The translations under genes were made by a program, and so were the position numbers. A stretch of 64,000 nucleotides of DNA from Emydura subglobosa (Eukaryota; Chordata; Testudines; Chelidae), in assembly GCA_007922225.1 (NCBI GenBank), contig ML680055.1:3406543-3470542 (forward strand), in the 5' to 3' direction. The notes beneath the pieces are model-generated. The model was not told the DNA's origin. It did no database searches and saw nothing but the letters and a program-made list of their open reading frames with translations. Shown piece after piece: positions 30,606 through 42,549 of this stretch (positions within the stretch are counted from its first letter, which is position 1; every line of letters begins with the position of its first letter).

Positions 30606-31789
30606 ACGATGACCTACCTATCATAGGAATGATAGGAGAAGATATGGCACAAAGGATGACTGGAGACTTGAAGAAGTGGGAAGAAAAATGGGACTTAAGA
30701 TCAATGAAGATAAAACCAAATATATGGCTGTGAGCTGATGAGATATCTTAGACAAAGTCACCTAGCCATCAGTAACCATATACATCAACCAGCCAGCCAG
30801 TTTAAATACCAAGGAGCATTTAATTATCAACAACAATTCGGTGAGAGAGGAAATTAATGACTGGTTATAGACCAGGAATGTTTCTTTTCACTGCAGAGAA
30901 TGTATGGCTCCAAAGACCAAACTTCAGATATATGGGACCATTTTTAGATCTACTGTTTTATACGGATGTGAGACTTGGCACTTACTAAGGAGGAAGAAAA
31001 GGCAGCTACATACCTTCAAAAAGAAAGTGCTGAGACAAGTTTTTGGGCCGGTAAGGGAGAGCAATGTGTGGAGAAGATCTAATAGTGAACTGCAGGAGCC
31101 TACAGAGAACCAAATAGAGTCAGTAGAGTGAAAACCCAGTGTCTCTAGAGGACAGCACGTGTGGTTAGGATGACAGAATACAGACCAGCTAAGTGTCCCT
31201 TGGAAGGACGTCCTAATGGTGTCCGAATTCGTGTCTGACCAAGACGACGACGGAGGGCAATGTTGAGAAAGGCTAATGAGCTCTTCACATGAATTACCAT
31301 CAATGGGAAAAATATGCCCTTAACAGAAAGAGGTGGGAGCAAATTACAGGAGCAGTCAAGGACTCCCATGTCTCACAGAGCCAGGGAGGAATAGATATAG
31401 TATTTCTACTAGAAATGAAGCAAGCGGTAAAACAATTTGGGCTCCTCATTGTTCAGACAAGCTCTGCTGCACGAAGGAACCACTGCAGAATTTTTTCACT
31501 CTCAGATTGGTCTTTCATTCGCACAGATTTTGCACCTGGGGGTAATGTATGTTTCTCAGCAGCCATTCATTACCCTGTCCATGGGTTTCCCAACATATGA
31601 TTACTGCACAAACACATTCTGTAGTTCGTAATCACCTGGATTTCATCAACAGCTGCAATTCCTTTCACAGATATTAGGGTCTGGAAGGAATTTAGCACCA
31701 ACGCCGTGTCTTCACCGACAGTGCTATGGTATCTGTAATAATGACCTATTTCTTTGGTCCATTTCACCTAATTGCTGGTCAATTTTTAA

Positions 31790-32010
31790 ACCTGTGCTTC
31801 AGTTTCAGGTTGGACAGTTTAAGAATCAAGTACTGATGTGGTACTTTGTCAAAGCCTTTCCCATACTCTGAATAGAAAACCTGGTGTGTATTATCCTGGC
31901 CAGCAGGCTCCCTGATATCCTCTCAGAAAAAAGAAATTAGGCTAGCCAGGCACGATGTGATTGGCCATTTACGATTCTAGTTTAACATATGATTTTCAGA
32001 ATTTCAGACC
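31790..32010 (-). pseudogene. CR1/L2-like LINE reverse transcriptase fragment
   Basis: Minus-strand frames read SCLASLISFF, then GKGFDKVPHQYLILKL. This matches the LINE palm block (SCLANLI-FF ... YLDFSKAFDKVPH-LL-KL). Frameshifts lie between the two parts. Flanking sequence to 32240 may belong to the same element but is not readable. Confidence 0.55.
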
Positions 32011-32799
32011 CAATTAAAATTACGCCGTCTAACCAGATCACCCATTTACCCTTTGTAACAATCGAGAAACACCAGCCTCCCTTAAAGCCTTTGTTATTAC
32101 CCTCCAACCAGCAAAACTGAATGTATACAGGACATCGGCAGTCTCATCAAACAGGCTTTCAGATACTAACGAACAGAACAGATCAGATCCCAAGACCTTC
32201 TTTGTAAACATTCCAGGGTATAAATTCATACCTTCCAACGTCCCCTAATAAAAAATGCAAAATTTCGTGAATTTACATAAATCTGCATACGTTTGAACAA
32301 ATCCAGGCATAAGATATTATAACCACCTGCCTTAGAATTGTGTCTTTTGAGCACGACTGTGGATAATCTCTATTGTGGGGCACAGAAGATGACTTTAAAA
32401 CATTTTAGAGCCAAGGTCATTTCTTCAAACCCACAAATAACTCCTAATTTTATATAAAATCCCCTGTAAAATCCCCAGTACCATCTTCACAGTGGCACTG
32501 AGCTCAGCACCTGAGAAATCAACAGACTGGGTGTCCTTTCCATGGAAAGAGCCTCAAGCCAGCAGTCTGCTAGGAAAAGAAGTTGACTTGGCAGCTCTGC
32601 AGACCATCCTGGGTTGATAGTTTTCAATAGTAGAGAAGGGAGGGTGTTGTCTGAAGTTTTGCAAGTCCGATGCCAAGGATTAGTCACCGTCAAAAATCAT
32701 TAATGCAGAGCAGATTGCCCAGTAGTTATCTTGTGCCCTTCCAAGCTCTCAAGTGTAGCAACACTCATACCTCTGAAAACCAGACTTTCCTCAGAGCGG

Positions 32800-33245
32800 C
32801 GGATCTGGGCTCACACCTCAGATCCTGGCTGACACAGGGGAAGCAAAGAAAAGGGAATAAGACTGCTTCCTCCCTCCCCTGAGGGACAGGGCCCTGAAGA
32901 TGCTGGCATATATAGGGTTCAGTGAGAGGGGTTCAGACCCCCAGAAGGGCAGGCCCCCTCCAGATCCCAGCACACAAAGCGGGAATAGAGAGAGGAACTC
33001 AGACTTCCCCTGAGGGGGCAGGGCACCCCAGATCCCAGCTCAAATGTGGGGTGAATAGGGAGCGGAGCTCAGACCCCTTCTGAGAGGCAGGGATTCCTTA
33101 GATGCTGATTCACTCAGGAAGTCAGGGTGAGGGGTTCAGACCTGCTCAGAAGCACGTGGTCCCCCAAGATCCTGGCAGACATAGAGGGGGTGCGCAGAGA
33201 CAGTGGCTTAGACCCCCCAGAGGGGCCTGGTCCCCTTGATACTGG
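32800..33245. repeat. Minisatellite, about 70-bp unit, roughly six copies
   Basis: The block CTCAGACCCC-CTGAGAGGCAGGG-CCAGATCC recurs at about 32868, 32932, 32999, 33069, 33135 and 33208, with spacings of 64-73 bp. Units have diverged considerably. It sits in intron sequence with no associated gene. Confidence 0.75.
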
Positions 33246-33249
33246 GTGT

Positions 33250-35505
33250 TGAGAATGATAGAGTTATTTGTATTATTTTTAATGAACATCATGTGCACCT
33301 TACTTTAACTGCTTGACATCATCCTGCCTGACTGCAAGAAGTTAAATCCAAGGGCACTGTGGTGGAGGAAACAAACAGAACCAAATCAATGAGAAAAATA
33401 AGGTACCACCAGAGAGAATACTAAAGGTCCTTGAGGAAACAATGGGGGAATCTATTACTGGGGAATTCCCTAGCAAAGTTTATTCTTTCCAGGCCTGAAC
33501 CTATGATCAAAGGGGATATTTAATCCTTCAAGATCCTGGCCTAGGTAGGAAGTGGGAGGGGTTGAGTGGGCAGCAGAAGCTGAAAAGGAGCCTCTGACAG
33601 AGACACACAGAGGATGTTGCAGGAGCTGTCTGTCAATCCCAGTCCAGGAGTAGGAAGGTCTAGGTTGGAATTTATCCAGCACTGGCAAGGAAACAATCAA
33701 GCACAGTAAGAACCAGGCATCTATGCCGTCTGTTGTTTTGTCCCTTTTCTCTGCTTGTTACGTACCTGTGATGAATGAATAATGCACTCCACTAGAACGT
33801 CAAGATCTTGCACCTCTGCCCTTGCGGACTTGATTTGAACGTGCTCATTGCACCCAGACAACTTTAATCTCTTCCTCAAGGCTTTAAAGGATCTTAAGTT
33901 ATTAAAACAAAAGTAATTAAAAAAAAATCTCATTTGCTTTTCACTATCGATGGGTCCAAAAGACGTGTCCAGGTTTGAACTCTGCAGTCTGATCAGACTT
34001 TGCCACTTGAAACTCTGACCTTTCTGAATGCAAGAATTGAAGTCATGGACAAAAATCCCAGATTCACAGGTTATATACAATAGAAAAACTCCATTCACTA
34101 CAGCTGCACAATGGAATTGTAGTTCTTATTAGTTGCCAGTTATCTATTAAGTGCTTATAGATAACATTACAATGAGTGACCGGCATTTTGCATCAGCATG
34201 ACCTATGCATTATACCACAGCAATATACAGTATTAAAAACATTATAGACATTAGAGATGGAAAAGTGTGTCCTAAAATAACTGGTCAGCTAGCTGATCCC
34301 ACAGCCACTACAGAATTGCTCCTCATAAGAAGTCTAGAACTAGTCCATCTATCTATTACAGTGTACAATATCACCAGGTAAAACATACACAATACACAGC
34401 TGAACTGATTACTTAGATAGTGTATGATGAGGACAGCTAATGTCCATTCCCTGGAAATAGATTAATCTTGATTAAAGAAATAACAGGGTCTGTGGCAGAC
34501 CGTCCTAGTACTGTGAGGCTAGATTTCCCCAGATGCAGACAGCGAGGAAAACAGCTGTCCGTGAAACTTAAAGTTACTGAAAAGTTACTATTAAAAATGT
34601 CCCTTTCTTACTCAGTCAGCTGTGGAAGTAGAGTCAGATCTTTTGGCTAACTTATTTTCCTCCTTTTTGCTTTGCTTTTTTTGCTTTTTGCTGTGGGATA
34701 GTGAATAGGACCCTTTTCCAGACTATGCATTAGCAATAGAGAGGTTAACCATGTTCCAGCTGCAATATTTTTATCGCTGGTGATGTGAGAAACTTAACTT
34801 TCAAATTCCAGGATGGATTTGTAGTGCCGGCAGACAAAATCTCCATCTCTATGCTTGTAAACCACACAGATTTGATTTAGAAATCATTGAGTGGCAATAA
34901 AACACGGAACACGATGGTGCCATTTTTACAGCTACTTTTCAGAGCAGATCTGCATGTTAAGAGAATGTGGGATTTTTAATAGTCTGGCCCAAAAAATGTC
35001 TTAGCTTTCCTGTTTTATATTTCCACTGTAAATAGTGGCCATCTGTCACTTCACCATGTCTGTGTGGGGTGGACAAATTCCTGTCTCGTAGTGGGTTAAT
35101 ACACATTGCTCTTTTTTACTTTCTACTTGAGGGCAGAATCAGAGTTGGACTGTGGAAAACGTAGAGTAATGCAGTCAAGCACATAACAATAAATGGGCAT
35201 CACTAGTCACTGCAATTCTGAATCAACATATATAAGCTTTATATGCAGGGCAGCGTTTAAAAGACAGCCTTGGAGAAATCGTATTAATAAGACAGAAATG
35301 TTTTAAACGGGCAATCTGAAAAATGTAGCTGAGAACAGATATTGCTCAACATTCCCATAAACAAACATTACACAAGAACTAGAAACATAGCATAAGAACC
35401 CCTGGATGTTATATACCAAAAAGAAACCATGTCCCTATAAGCATTCTGTATGTATCATTAGATGAAGGGATTAACCCCATTTAGTCCTTTCATTTAAATT
35501 ACTGC
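33250..35505. other. Unannotated intron sequence
   Basis: No repeat or exon is recognised. A 125-codon minus frame at 33721-34098 has no family resemblance and is not called. The segment 34140-35500 is AT-rich and unique-looking. Confidence 0.4.
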
Positions 35506-35509
35506 TTAA

Positions 35510-35628
35510 AGCCCCAATTCAGCAAGGCACTTTTATTATCACTATTTATTGCTGTAGCTTCTAGGAATCTCCATCATGGATCAAGGCCCTATTGTGCTAG
35601 GGGCTGTACAAACACAGAATTAAAAAAG
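35510..35628 (-). repeat. MIR/L2-type 3' tail
   Basis: GGATCAAGGCCCTATTGTGC and TAGGGGCTGTACAAACACAG are the reverse complement of the TTTGTACAGCACCTAGCACA tail seen in five other places in this window. Confidence 0.65.
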
Positions 35629-35989
35629 GTGCTTGAAGTAACATGCGTTTAAGTTCCTTGCTAAATTGAACTCAAAATGGCATGATCAGACCTACAGCAA
35701 ATTAGAGCGCACAGCCAAAACCTGAGCCCTTACCACAAGCCAGTGTGGGCATCTGATGGAAGAAGAAACCCAGAAAGGGGAACTATAGTAAAACAAATCC
35801 TCTACGAACCTGGAGATGCAAACAGCAGGAAATCAAACTGCAAAAAAACTCATCTAGCATTTCGGCTTTAATTAGGAACATCCAGACGTCAGGTTGGCTG
35901 CATCCCATTCTTAACATAACAAAGATGGGGACAGGAAAGGGGGATTTATTTATAAGACAAGACAAGACACATTGCAACTGTCAGCACTG

Positions 35990-36210
35990 ACTAGAGTATT
36001 TGTATATTTCAGATTGAATTCTTCACTTGCCTGCTAATCAGTTTCAGTTCAATAATTATTCATAAACACCACGCAGGAATTAATAAATGCACTACCTGTC
36101 ACCCGGGTTAGAATTCAGCCGCCAGAACTACTGCAGCTTTTCCATTTAGCTTGACCTGCCACCGAGAGATAAACAGCATCCTTGAACTAACCAGGGTCAG
36201 CCGTGACATA
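35990..36210. other. Repeat-free stretch, candidate conserved non-coding element
   Basis: It contains TGCTAATCAGTTTCAGTTCAATAATTATTC and GAATTAATAAATGCAC, then balanced-composition sequence without repeat signatures. Motif density (TAAT cores, AATTATT) resembles enhancer-like conserved elements. Unproven. Confidence 0.3.
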
Positions 36211-37234
36211 ATTCAGACGCCACCTATCACCTGCACACACACAGCATTGTAAAGTGGCCTCTGACTAGAATTAAAAGGGATCAATAGGATGAGAGTGAAT
36301 GGAAAAGAGAGATAGAAAGCAGGTGCAGATAAATTAATGAGTTCAGAAGCAGACACACTTTCTAACAGTTTATAATCTGCATACTTGGCTGCACTGCCTG
36401 TCTGTGTCTCTAGAATACTAAGGGGAGAGAAAAATGTGATGGTACTGTTGGAGATGCATATACTATGATGTACCTCTACCATCAACAAATGCTTCTCAGC
36501 TCTTTATTATCACCATTGCAGGCTGTGACTCAGCCACGATTCATGCTATTTGATAATGACCTAGCACTGGAAAACACACACGTGCAGTGCACACTCAGGA
36601 TGTGAGACCCACAAAAGGGTTAACCAGCTCTCATTAGTGGCTGTGTAGCAAGGGCCCTTGCCCTCAAGAGATGTTCAAGCCATGAGAGTTTATTCTGGTC
36701 ATGCTGCGCTTCTGTCTTGTGCTTGGTGGAGTGAGCTGTGTAGGGAACAAGCCAAAACATTCCTTCCTCTTCAGCTTATTTATGTAGCTGTTTTTCATCT
36801 TCTTAATAAAGTAATTTGTTATATAGAAGCCTGGCAGAATTCAATTTTTATTTTTTTTCATAATTCCAAACGATAACACTGATGTTTATTTTAAGTATTT
36901 ATTTTTATTTATTTAAATGTTCACAGTTGCTCAAAATGATGGGTTTGAAACATTTTTAAAATTCTTTTTATCGATTTAAATTTTCACTGTTGCAGGAAAT
37001 TATGGCGGGGAGTCAGATAAAAGGGGGGGGGCATAATTATTTAATGACAATAGACATTGAGATTTAAAAAGTTAAAACTTTGTACCCATTAAAACGCACA
37101 TTTCAACGTCACACGTCAAAATATACAAAGTAAATATCCATAAATCAAACTCTGCTAAGTTCTCAAACAGCATTTTCCTTACTGTGCCTGTCTGTAAATT
37201 TCATTGATTACCAACGGAAATATTTTGCTGTTGG

Positions 37235-37746
37235 TGTAAAACACGAAGGATTCTTTCTCCAAGAATCAGGCAGCACAGACAATACTGAAGAGATTTATTC
37301 ACGATACCAGGAAGTCTGATAAATCAGCTTCAAATTCATATTGTTACAGGAGACGTTTATATACAGTTTTTATCACTTAATCTATTTACATTTCTTCTGT
37401 CTATTCACTTATGAATACAGACATTGTTCCACCCAAAAAGAACAGGAGTAATAATGACAGATACAGAACATACGTGCAGAGACACTCTAATTACATCAAA
37501 GGATCTCTGACTACACTTGGGGGGGGAATGGGTGGAGATCCTTACAGACAGGAGGGTACATGACAGGGGGGGTGTAAGGAATGTGCTGTTCTCATTGTGA
37601 GGCTCAATCACTGAGTGGACATCTGGCCTTCCGAGTTATCAGGTATTTACTCTAGCCATTATCCTGGAGGATCAGGTACTCTCGTTAGCCATTTACATGA
37701 GTTTCAACTTACAACTTGTTAGCTGAAAACAAGTTCAAGCCTTACA
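37235..37746 (-). mobile_element. Solo LTR, 512 bp, endogenous retrovirus-like, TSD TTGG
   Basis: On the plus strand it runs TGTAAAACACGAAGG to AAGCCTTACA, with perfect TGTAA/TTACA ends. Flanks are TTGG (37231-37234) and TTGG (37747-37750), an exact 4-bp duplication. On the minus strand a TATA box (GTATATAAAC, 37355-37364) precedes a GAATAAA poly(A) signal (37294-37300), giving U3-R-U5 order. A related LTR in the opposite orientation lies at 57877-58364. No internal viral sequence adjoins it. A 4-bp duplication suggests a class I-type element. Confidence 0.88.
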
Positions 37747-38805
37747 TTGGTTCGTGCGTGTACAATGAAATTGCTGTTCATTGGCATTTACTGATAAAAA
37801 TCAAATCCTTTCAAGCTTCATTATATTTCTAATTCCTTTCGAGATTCTTAGGGGGAGATTTCCAGAGGCTCATGGGTCGTTAGACACTGAATGGCCTTTG
37901 TGCCTCGGAAATCTCTCTCTTAAATACGATTACTCCAAACACAAAGATACGAGTGCAGATTACACAGATCATAACATTTGCAGTAAAATCTATCAGCATA
38001 ATACATAAGAAGACCAAGAAATTGACCAGCACCTGAAGGCCATTATACAAATAAAGAAGAGAAGTTGGAAGCACAGGCTTTATCATACTACAATGGACTA
38101 CTGATCCATTAAATTCTGCCGTATCCTGTCAGCCGATATTTGATGTTTCATTCAACAAAACCACAAAGAACCTAGCCAACTGTGGAGAGAATCCCTCTTC
38201 CTGACTTCAGCAGTCATCAGTTCATGCTTTAAGCACAAGCTCTTATGCGAGTACCACAGGCAGACTGGAATTGGTTCAGAAGTGATATTTTTATCTCTTG
38301 TGGTGTTTATCCTTTACGAAACCTTTACAAGAGAATCTTGTCTAACCTAATACTTAAAGATTAAATGTAATAATACTTCTAAACCTGGAGGAACGGCGTT
38401 CCTTGAGGGTCCTGGGTACATTTAGGACAGAGAGAAAGAGAACAGAGTGTCTGAAATTGAGAAATGTGAGTTTCAAATTAATAGCTGGCTGTAAGCGTGT
38501 TATTTGTCCAAACAACTTCAATTTACAATCATCTCACCAACACAAGCTTGAAATGCAACCAGTCTCTCTGGTAGCAGAGCAAGATAGAGGAGAGATTTCC
38601 ATTCAGGCTAGGATGCTATGCAATAGGACCCAAGGGTGTCCTCCCTTAGAATCAAATTTGGGCATTTATGGCCCAGTCTCCTGAAGTGTCCATTTAAGAT
38701 CACTCGCTACTAAAAAGGTTATCAGCTTCTTTACATTTGTACAGCACGTTTCACACTCAGGGCTGATTCAGAGCCCTTTATAGGAAGCACGTTTCTCCAA
38801 ACGAA

Positions 38806-39047
38806 GGTCTGGTCTGCACTACAGACCTATATCAATAGAACTACGTCACTCAAGGGTGTGAAAAATCCACAGCTCTGAGTTATACCGACTTAACCCACCC
38901 CACCCCCGGGGTAGACAGCGCTAGTCGGTGGGAGATGGATTAACTGTGCTGACCGGAGCTTTCTCTCCCGGCGGCGTACAGCGTCTTCAACAAAGCGCTA
39001 CCGTGGGGCAGCTGAGCCGATACAGCGTTTTAAGCATAGACATGCCC
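38806..39047. mobile_element. TCTACACT-family MITE, 242 bp
   Basis: The left end GGTCTGGTCTGCACTACAG and the right end AAGCATAGACATGCCC are inverse-like. The interior has ACTACGTCACTCAAGGGTGTG, AAAATCCACAGCTCTGAG and GGTAGACAGCGCTAGTCGG, shared with the 2332 and 8387 copies. Confidence 0.68.
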
Positions 39048-39927
39048 TAAGAAAAGTAGCTTGAATGGCTTAACTGAAATGAGTGTGAGACTGTGGAACT
39101 GGGCTGTTCTGAGGGGCAGCCGGCAGTTAAGTGCAAGCGCGCAGAGCTGCGGCTTTAGGAGGTAGACACACAGAGAACCGCAGGTGTGATCACCCCGCGT
39201 CCCATGAGATGGCCTCTTCCCCCAGGGCCTGGCTGAGCGAGGCTTGTTCCAGTGCAGCTGTGTCCATCTGCCAGCAACCTAAGAACATCTCAGTGAAGGA
39301 GTAGCTAAGGTTCCTGAGTTGAATGTAAAGGGCCAGAGGCCTGTGGCTGGAGTGTTTGAACGTGGGCAACTGACAGGTGAATCCCAGAATAAATGAATGT
39401 TGGGACCCACCCCAATGTTCCCCAGAATCCTGATGGACCTGGCCTCAGGGCCTGTCCCTGGAGGTGCTTGACGTTCTGGTCGCACCAGCTGCTGGGACTC
39501 CAGGCACTCGCCTCTCTTGGTTTCAAGTCAGCCTCATTCACACAAGGCAATGAGAGAGCAGCTGAGCATTCCCAAAATAGCACCTGCACGCTCCAAACCA
39601 AGACAGCGATGAGGATTCACCACGCACAAGGAGTCATCCTTCTCCCCAGGACCACTGAGATTCCCTCCTGCCACTCACACCCCACTCGCCGATCCTCCTA
39701 GCTGTTTATTCACCCTGAAACTTTATGCTTGTCTCCCATCTCTCCTGCAGCCCTGAACGCTGCTCCTGTATTTGACTGTACAGCCCTGAAGAGCTGTGCC
39801 TTTTGCTAGTGCAGCATCCCCATATCTGCTCCCCAGTGGACGTACAGCATCCCCCTAGCAATGTGTCACATTAGGTATCCGGGACGTCTGTCGCAGTATC
39901 TCCCACTCCGGTTTCTCTATAACGCCC

Positions 39928-40665
39928 TGTTAGGGAGAATGTTTATAAATGTTTTAAGGTACCTTCCTTTGTATGTATGTAAACAGTTGGTAACCAGGCC
40001 AGAAACTCCATTTTGGATTCTAGGATCCATAGTGGTGAAAACAGGATGCGGATGCTGGCAAGGTGCCAAGAGCTGAAATCTGCCTAGTGACAGCAGGAAA
40101 AAGGCGGGAAAACCTGATGGATTAGTGCTGAGTGCACCAATTGGTGCTGTGTGCACAGGCCGGAGTGCCGTGTGAACAACCTAGCTGAGCGGGAGAAATC
40201 CTGGCTGTGGATTGGCTAGGGGCGGAGCTGACAAGGTTATATTTGGCAGCGAGTGCCAACGCACGCTGCAGTCCATCGGAGAGGCAGCGTGGAGGGTGTG
40301 AGGGTGTCAGCGTATCTGAGCGAGCGTCAGGACCAGAAAGAGAAGCAGATGGCTTCGGACCAGGAAGAGAAGCGGACGGCTCGACCAACCCTTTGGAATC
40401 GTGACCAACACTCCCTAGGGAGGGAGAGAAGAAAGATTGTAAATATTATTGCAGACTGTGGGAAACCAAGGGTTGTGTTCGTGGTAGGGGACCTGGGTTC
40501 ATCCCCATTGTTTATTCTCAATACCAGTGTTTTGTGGCTATATGTGATTGTTCCCCCTTCATAAACCATAGTTGGGTTTCACTATTTATCAGTGCTCTGT
40601 TTCCAGTCAATCCCCCGGTGATAGATCTGGCAATCAGGGTCCACGAATCTTTTTCCCCCTTAACA
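39928..40665 (+). mobile_element. Probable solo LTR, 738 bp
   Basis: It begins TGTTAGGGAGAATG and ends CCCCCTTAACA, with inverse TGTTA/TAACA termini. Inside, an inverted CCAAT (ATTGG, 40211), a GC box (AGGGGCGG, 40218) and a TATA-like TTATATTT (40237) occur in promoter order. A T/C-rich downstream part ends at CCCCCTTAACA. Flanking GCCC and GTCC could be a mutated 4-bp duplication. No gag or pol sequence lies beside it. Confidence 0.68.
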
Positions 40666-40669
40666 GTCC

Positions 40670-42080
40670 GGTGCTGCAGCAACCAAGCGAAATCACATCC
40701 TGCCTTTGGTTAAGGTTGCTCTGCTCCCTTCCCAGGGATTTCTAAGTCCTCTCTGAGGTTGTAGACTTCTCCAGGTTCTATGAAGACATCTAAGTCAGCT
40801 AGTGTTGTTTGTTAAGCTCTTTGGGTGGGGACTTATCACAGAGGAGGCTCTAAAAAAGTTAGACTTGGATGCACTCTAATCTCACCCAGAAGCTTGTTTC
40901 ATAAACTAATGTTTGCAGTCGCGAGCGCTTTAACTCCAGCTCTCCCAGGTTTCAGTCTGGGGTTTGAATCCCTCTGGGACAGCAGCTAGTAGGTCCTGGG
41001 GACAAGGTCCCGGGAGGATCTCTACCAGAGCTGGGTCCTGATCCGTTGATGGATTTGAAGTTCAGCACCTATCCCTTGAACTAGCACTGGAGGAGAGTGC
41101 TAGCGTTTCCCAGCAGTGGCGCAAGGGATGAAAAATGCCAACACCTCCTCTCCTGAGCCCTGGCGCGGACGTGAGAGTGTGCTGGCTTTTTAACACCTCG
41201 TGTTTTGATAGGTTGTCTGTGCCGCTCCCAAATCCAAGTTATGGCGACTTGAGGTAAGAGCAGCGGTGTGGTTATCCATGGCAGCAGCATGATGTTGAAG
41301 AGAGTCACACGAGGTTACATCAACAGCAAAATTCAGGCACCTCCTCACAGACAGGGCAGGCAGGAGCTTTGAGCAGTATCTGCCTCATGATGGGTCAGAG
41401 CTGGGATGAGAATCTCCAGGCCAGCCAGGGCTGGGAGCATGGCTGCTGAATTCCCCCTTCCAGTGGTGTTGTGGGACTCCATCCAGCCTTACCCAGCCAA
41501 AGCGCCATAGCATTTCACAATCGCTAAAGTATCCACCCACGGCAGAGCAATCATCCCCCTTTTACAGAGGAGGAAGTGAAGCACCAGGCCATCCACACGG
41601 GCCCTGGGGGTGGGATTTCCAGTTTGGGTAGATGTACACGCACAAGCTTGGATTGAACTAGCATGCTAAAAATAGCAGGGTAGCTGCCGGATATGCTAGT
41701 CATCCAACTACCATCCCACCAGGGCCCAAGCATAATTTTTTCGGGTCCAGTACAAACTTGTAACACAGGCCCCCTCCCACACACATACCCATGGGGGTTT
41801 GCATCCGGGGCCAGCCCTCCAGGGCTTCCAGGCCCCTGTAAAGTGCACCCTTCCCCCTCTCCCCCATGTGGAAGCCCTGCATCCCGCCTGAGACCTTTGG
41901 TACTTATTCTGGTGGCTAGCCCATCCATTGCTCCTATGTATCAGTGCCCTAGATCCCGCTGAGCTGGTGTGCATACTCCTACTCAAGGGGGAAACTATAC
42001 ACCCCTCTGCAGTGCAGACATACCTACAGCGACTTGCCCAAGAACTTACAGAAGGTCTGTGGCAGGCTAGGGAATTGGAC
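40670..42080. other. Intron sequence with a short MIR piece
   Basis: Mostly unassigned. CGACTTGCCCAAGAACTTAC and TGGCAGGCTAGGGAATTGGACCC at 42030-42080 are a MIR-like fragment. A fragment around 41640-41700 resembles TIR MITE sequence but has no clear ends. Confidence 0.4.
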
Positions 42081-42084
42081 CCAA

Positions 42085-42545
42085 TCAGGCCCAGCCATGG
42101 GGGGGAGAAAGGGGCAATTTCCCAGGGGCCTGGAAATTTAAAAAGGCCCAGGGCCTCTTCTGCCCGCAGCCCCGCCCACACTCCACCCCAGGCTCCGTCC
42201 AGCCCCACTGCTCACCAAGTCACTCCTCCCCCCCCCCCCACTTGGCCTCCCCACCGTTGCTCACGTCTCTCCACTCCATCCCCCGCTCGACCTCCGCTCC
42301 TGCCCCCCGCGGTTGCTCACCGCCTGGGGGAAGAGGGAGTGTGGAAGAGAGAAGGGAGACTGAGCGCAGGGGGGAGGGACATGGTGGCGAGCGGGCCAAG
42401 TGGGGCACGGGGGCCTAGAGTGGAGCTGGGGTGGAGTGGGAGTGGATTGTGGGCGAGGCCACGGGCAGAAGAAGCAGGATGAGAAGGTTCTGCCCTGGGG
42501 CCCAGAATTGCTGTCAGTGGGCCTGGACCCCGTTTGCTCAGTCCC
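42085..42545 (+). repeat. GC-rich interspersed repeat (copy B)
   Basis: It starts near CAGGCCCAGCCATGGGG, followed by GGCAATTTCCCAGGGGCCTGG, and ends CCAGAATTGCTGTCAGTGGG. Both ends match copy A at 19098 in inverted order. The C- and G-rich interior yields misleading long frames. Confidence 0.5.
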
Positions 42546-42549
42546 AGGC

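Larger units (their letters stand above)
29341..31300 (+). pseudogene. RTE-like LINE reverse transcriptase remnant, interrupted
   Basis: Before the interruption the frames read EIQRATRTLRNNKAPG-LD (29360-29415), KMPKDWKEAAICPVF and DKMECKYY, then ...GVYQCG ending at 29685. After it they resume with DDLPIIG (catalytic DD at 30608-30613), GLKINEDKTKYMAVS in a shifted frame, and the thumb/C-terminal part KLQIYGTIFRSTVLYGCETW, KVLRQVFGPV, then EYRPAKCPLEGRP. This order is the classical RTE-like palm and C-terminal domain. About a hundred residues between YQCG and DDL are gone. Two CR1s and an unclassified 250-bp segment occupy the gap. The endonuclease is not visible. Confidence 0.8.

Noticed and set aside
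33721..34098. 125-codon minus-strand frame on the ASIC2 strand
   Set aside because: Considered as an alternative first exon. It lacks the TM1 and the FPAVTLCN-type motif expected of ASIC2 first exons and shows no other family similarity.
41928..42482. 184-codon plus-strand frame, the longest in the window
   Set aside because: It coincides with the GC-rich repeat at 42085-42545 and has no family motif, and the opposite strand is also open.
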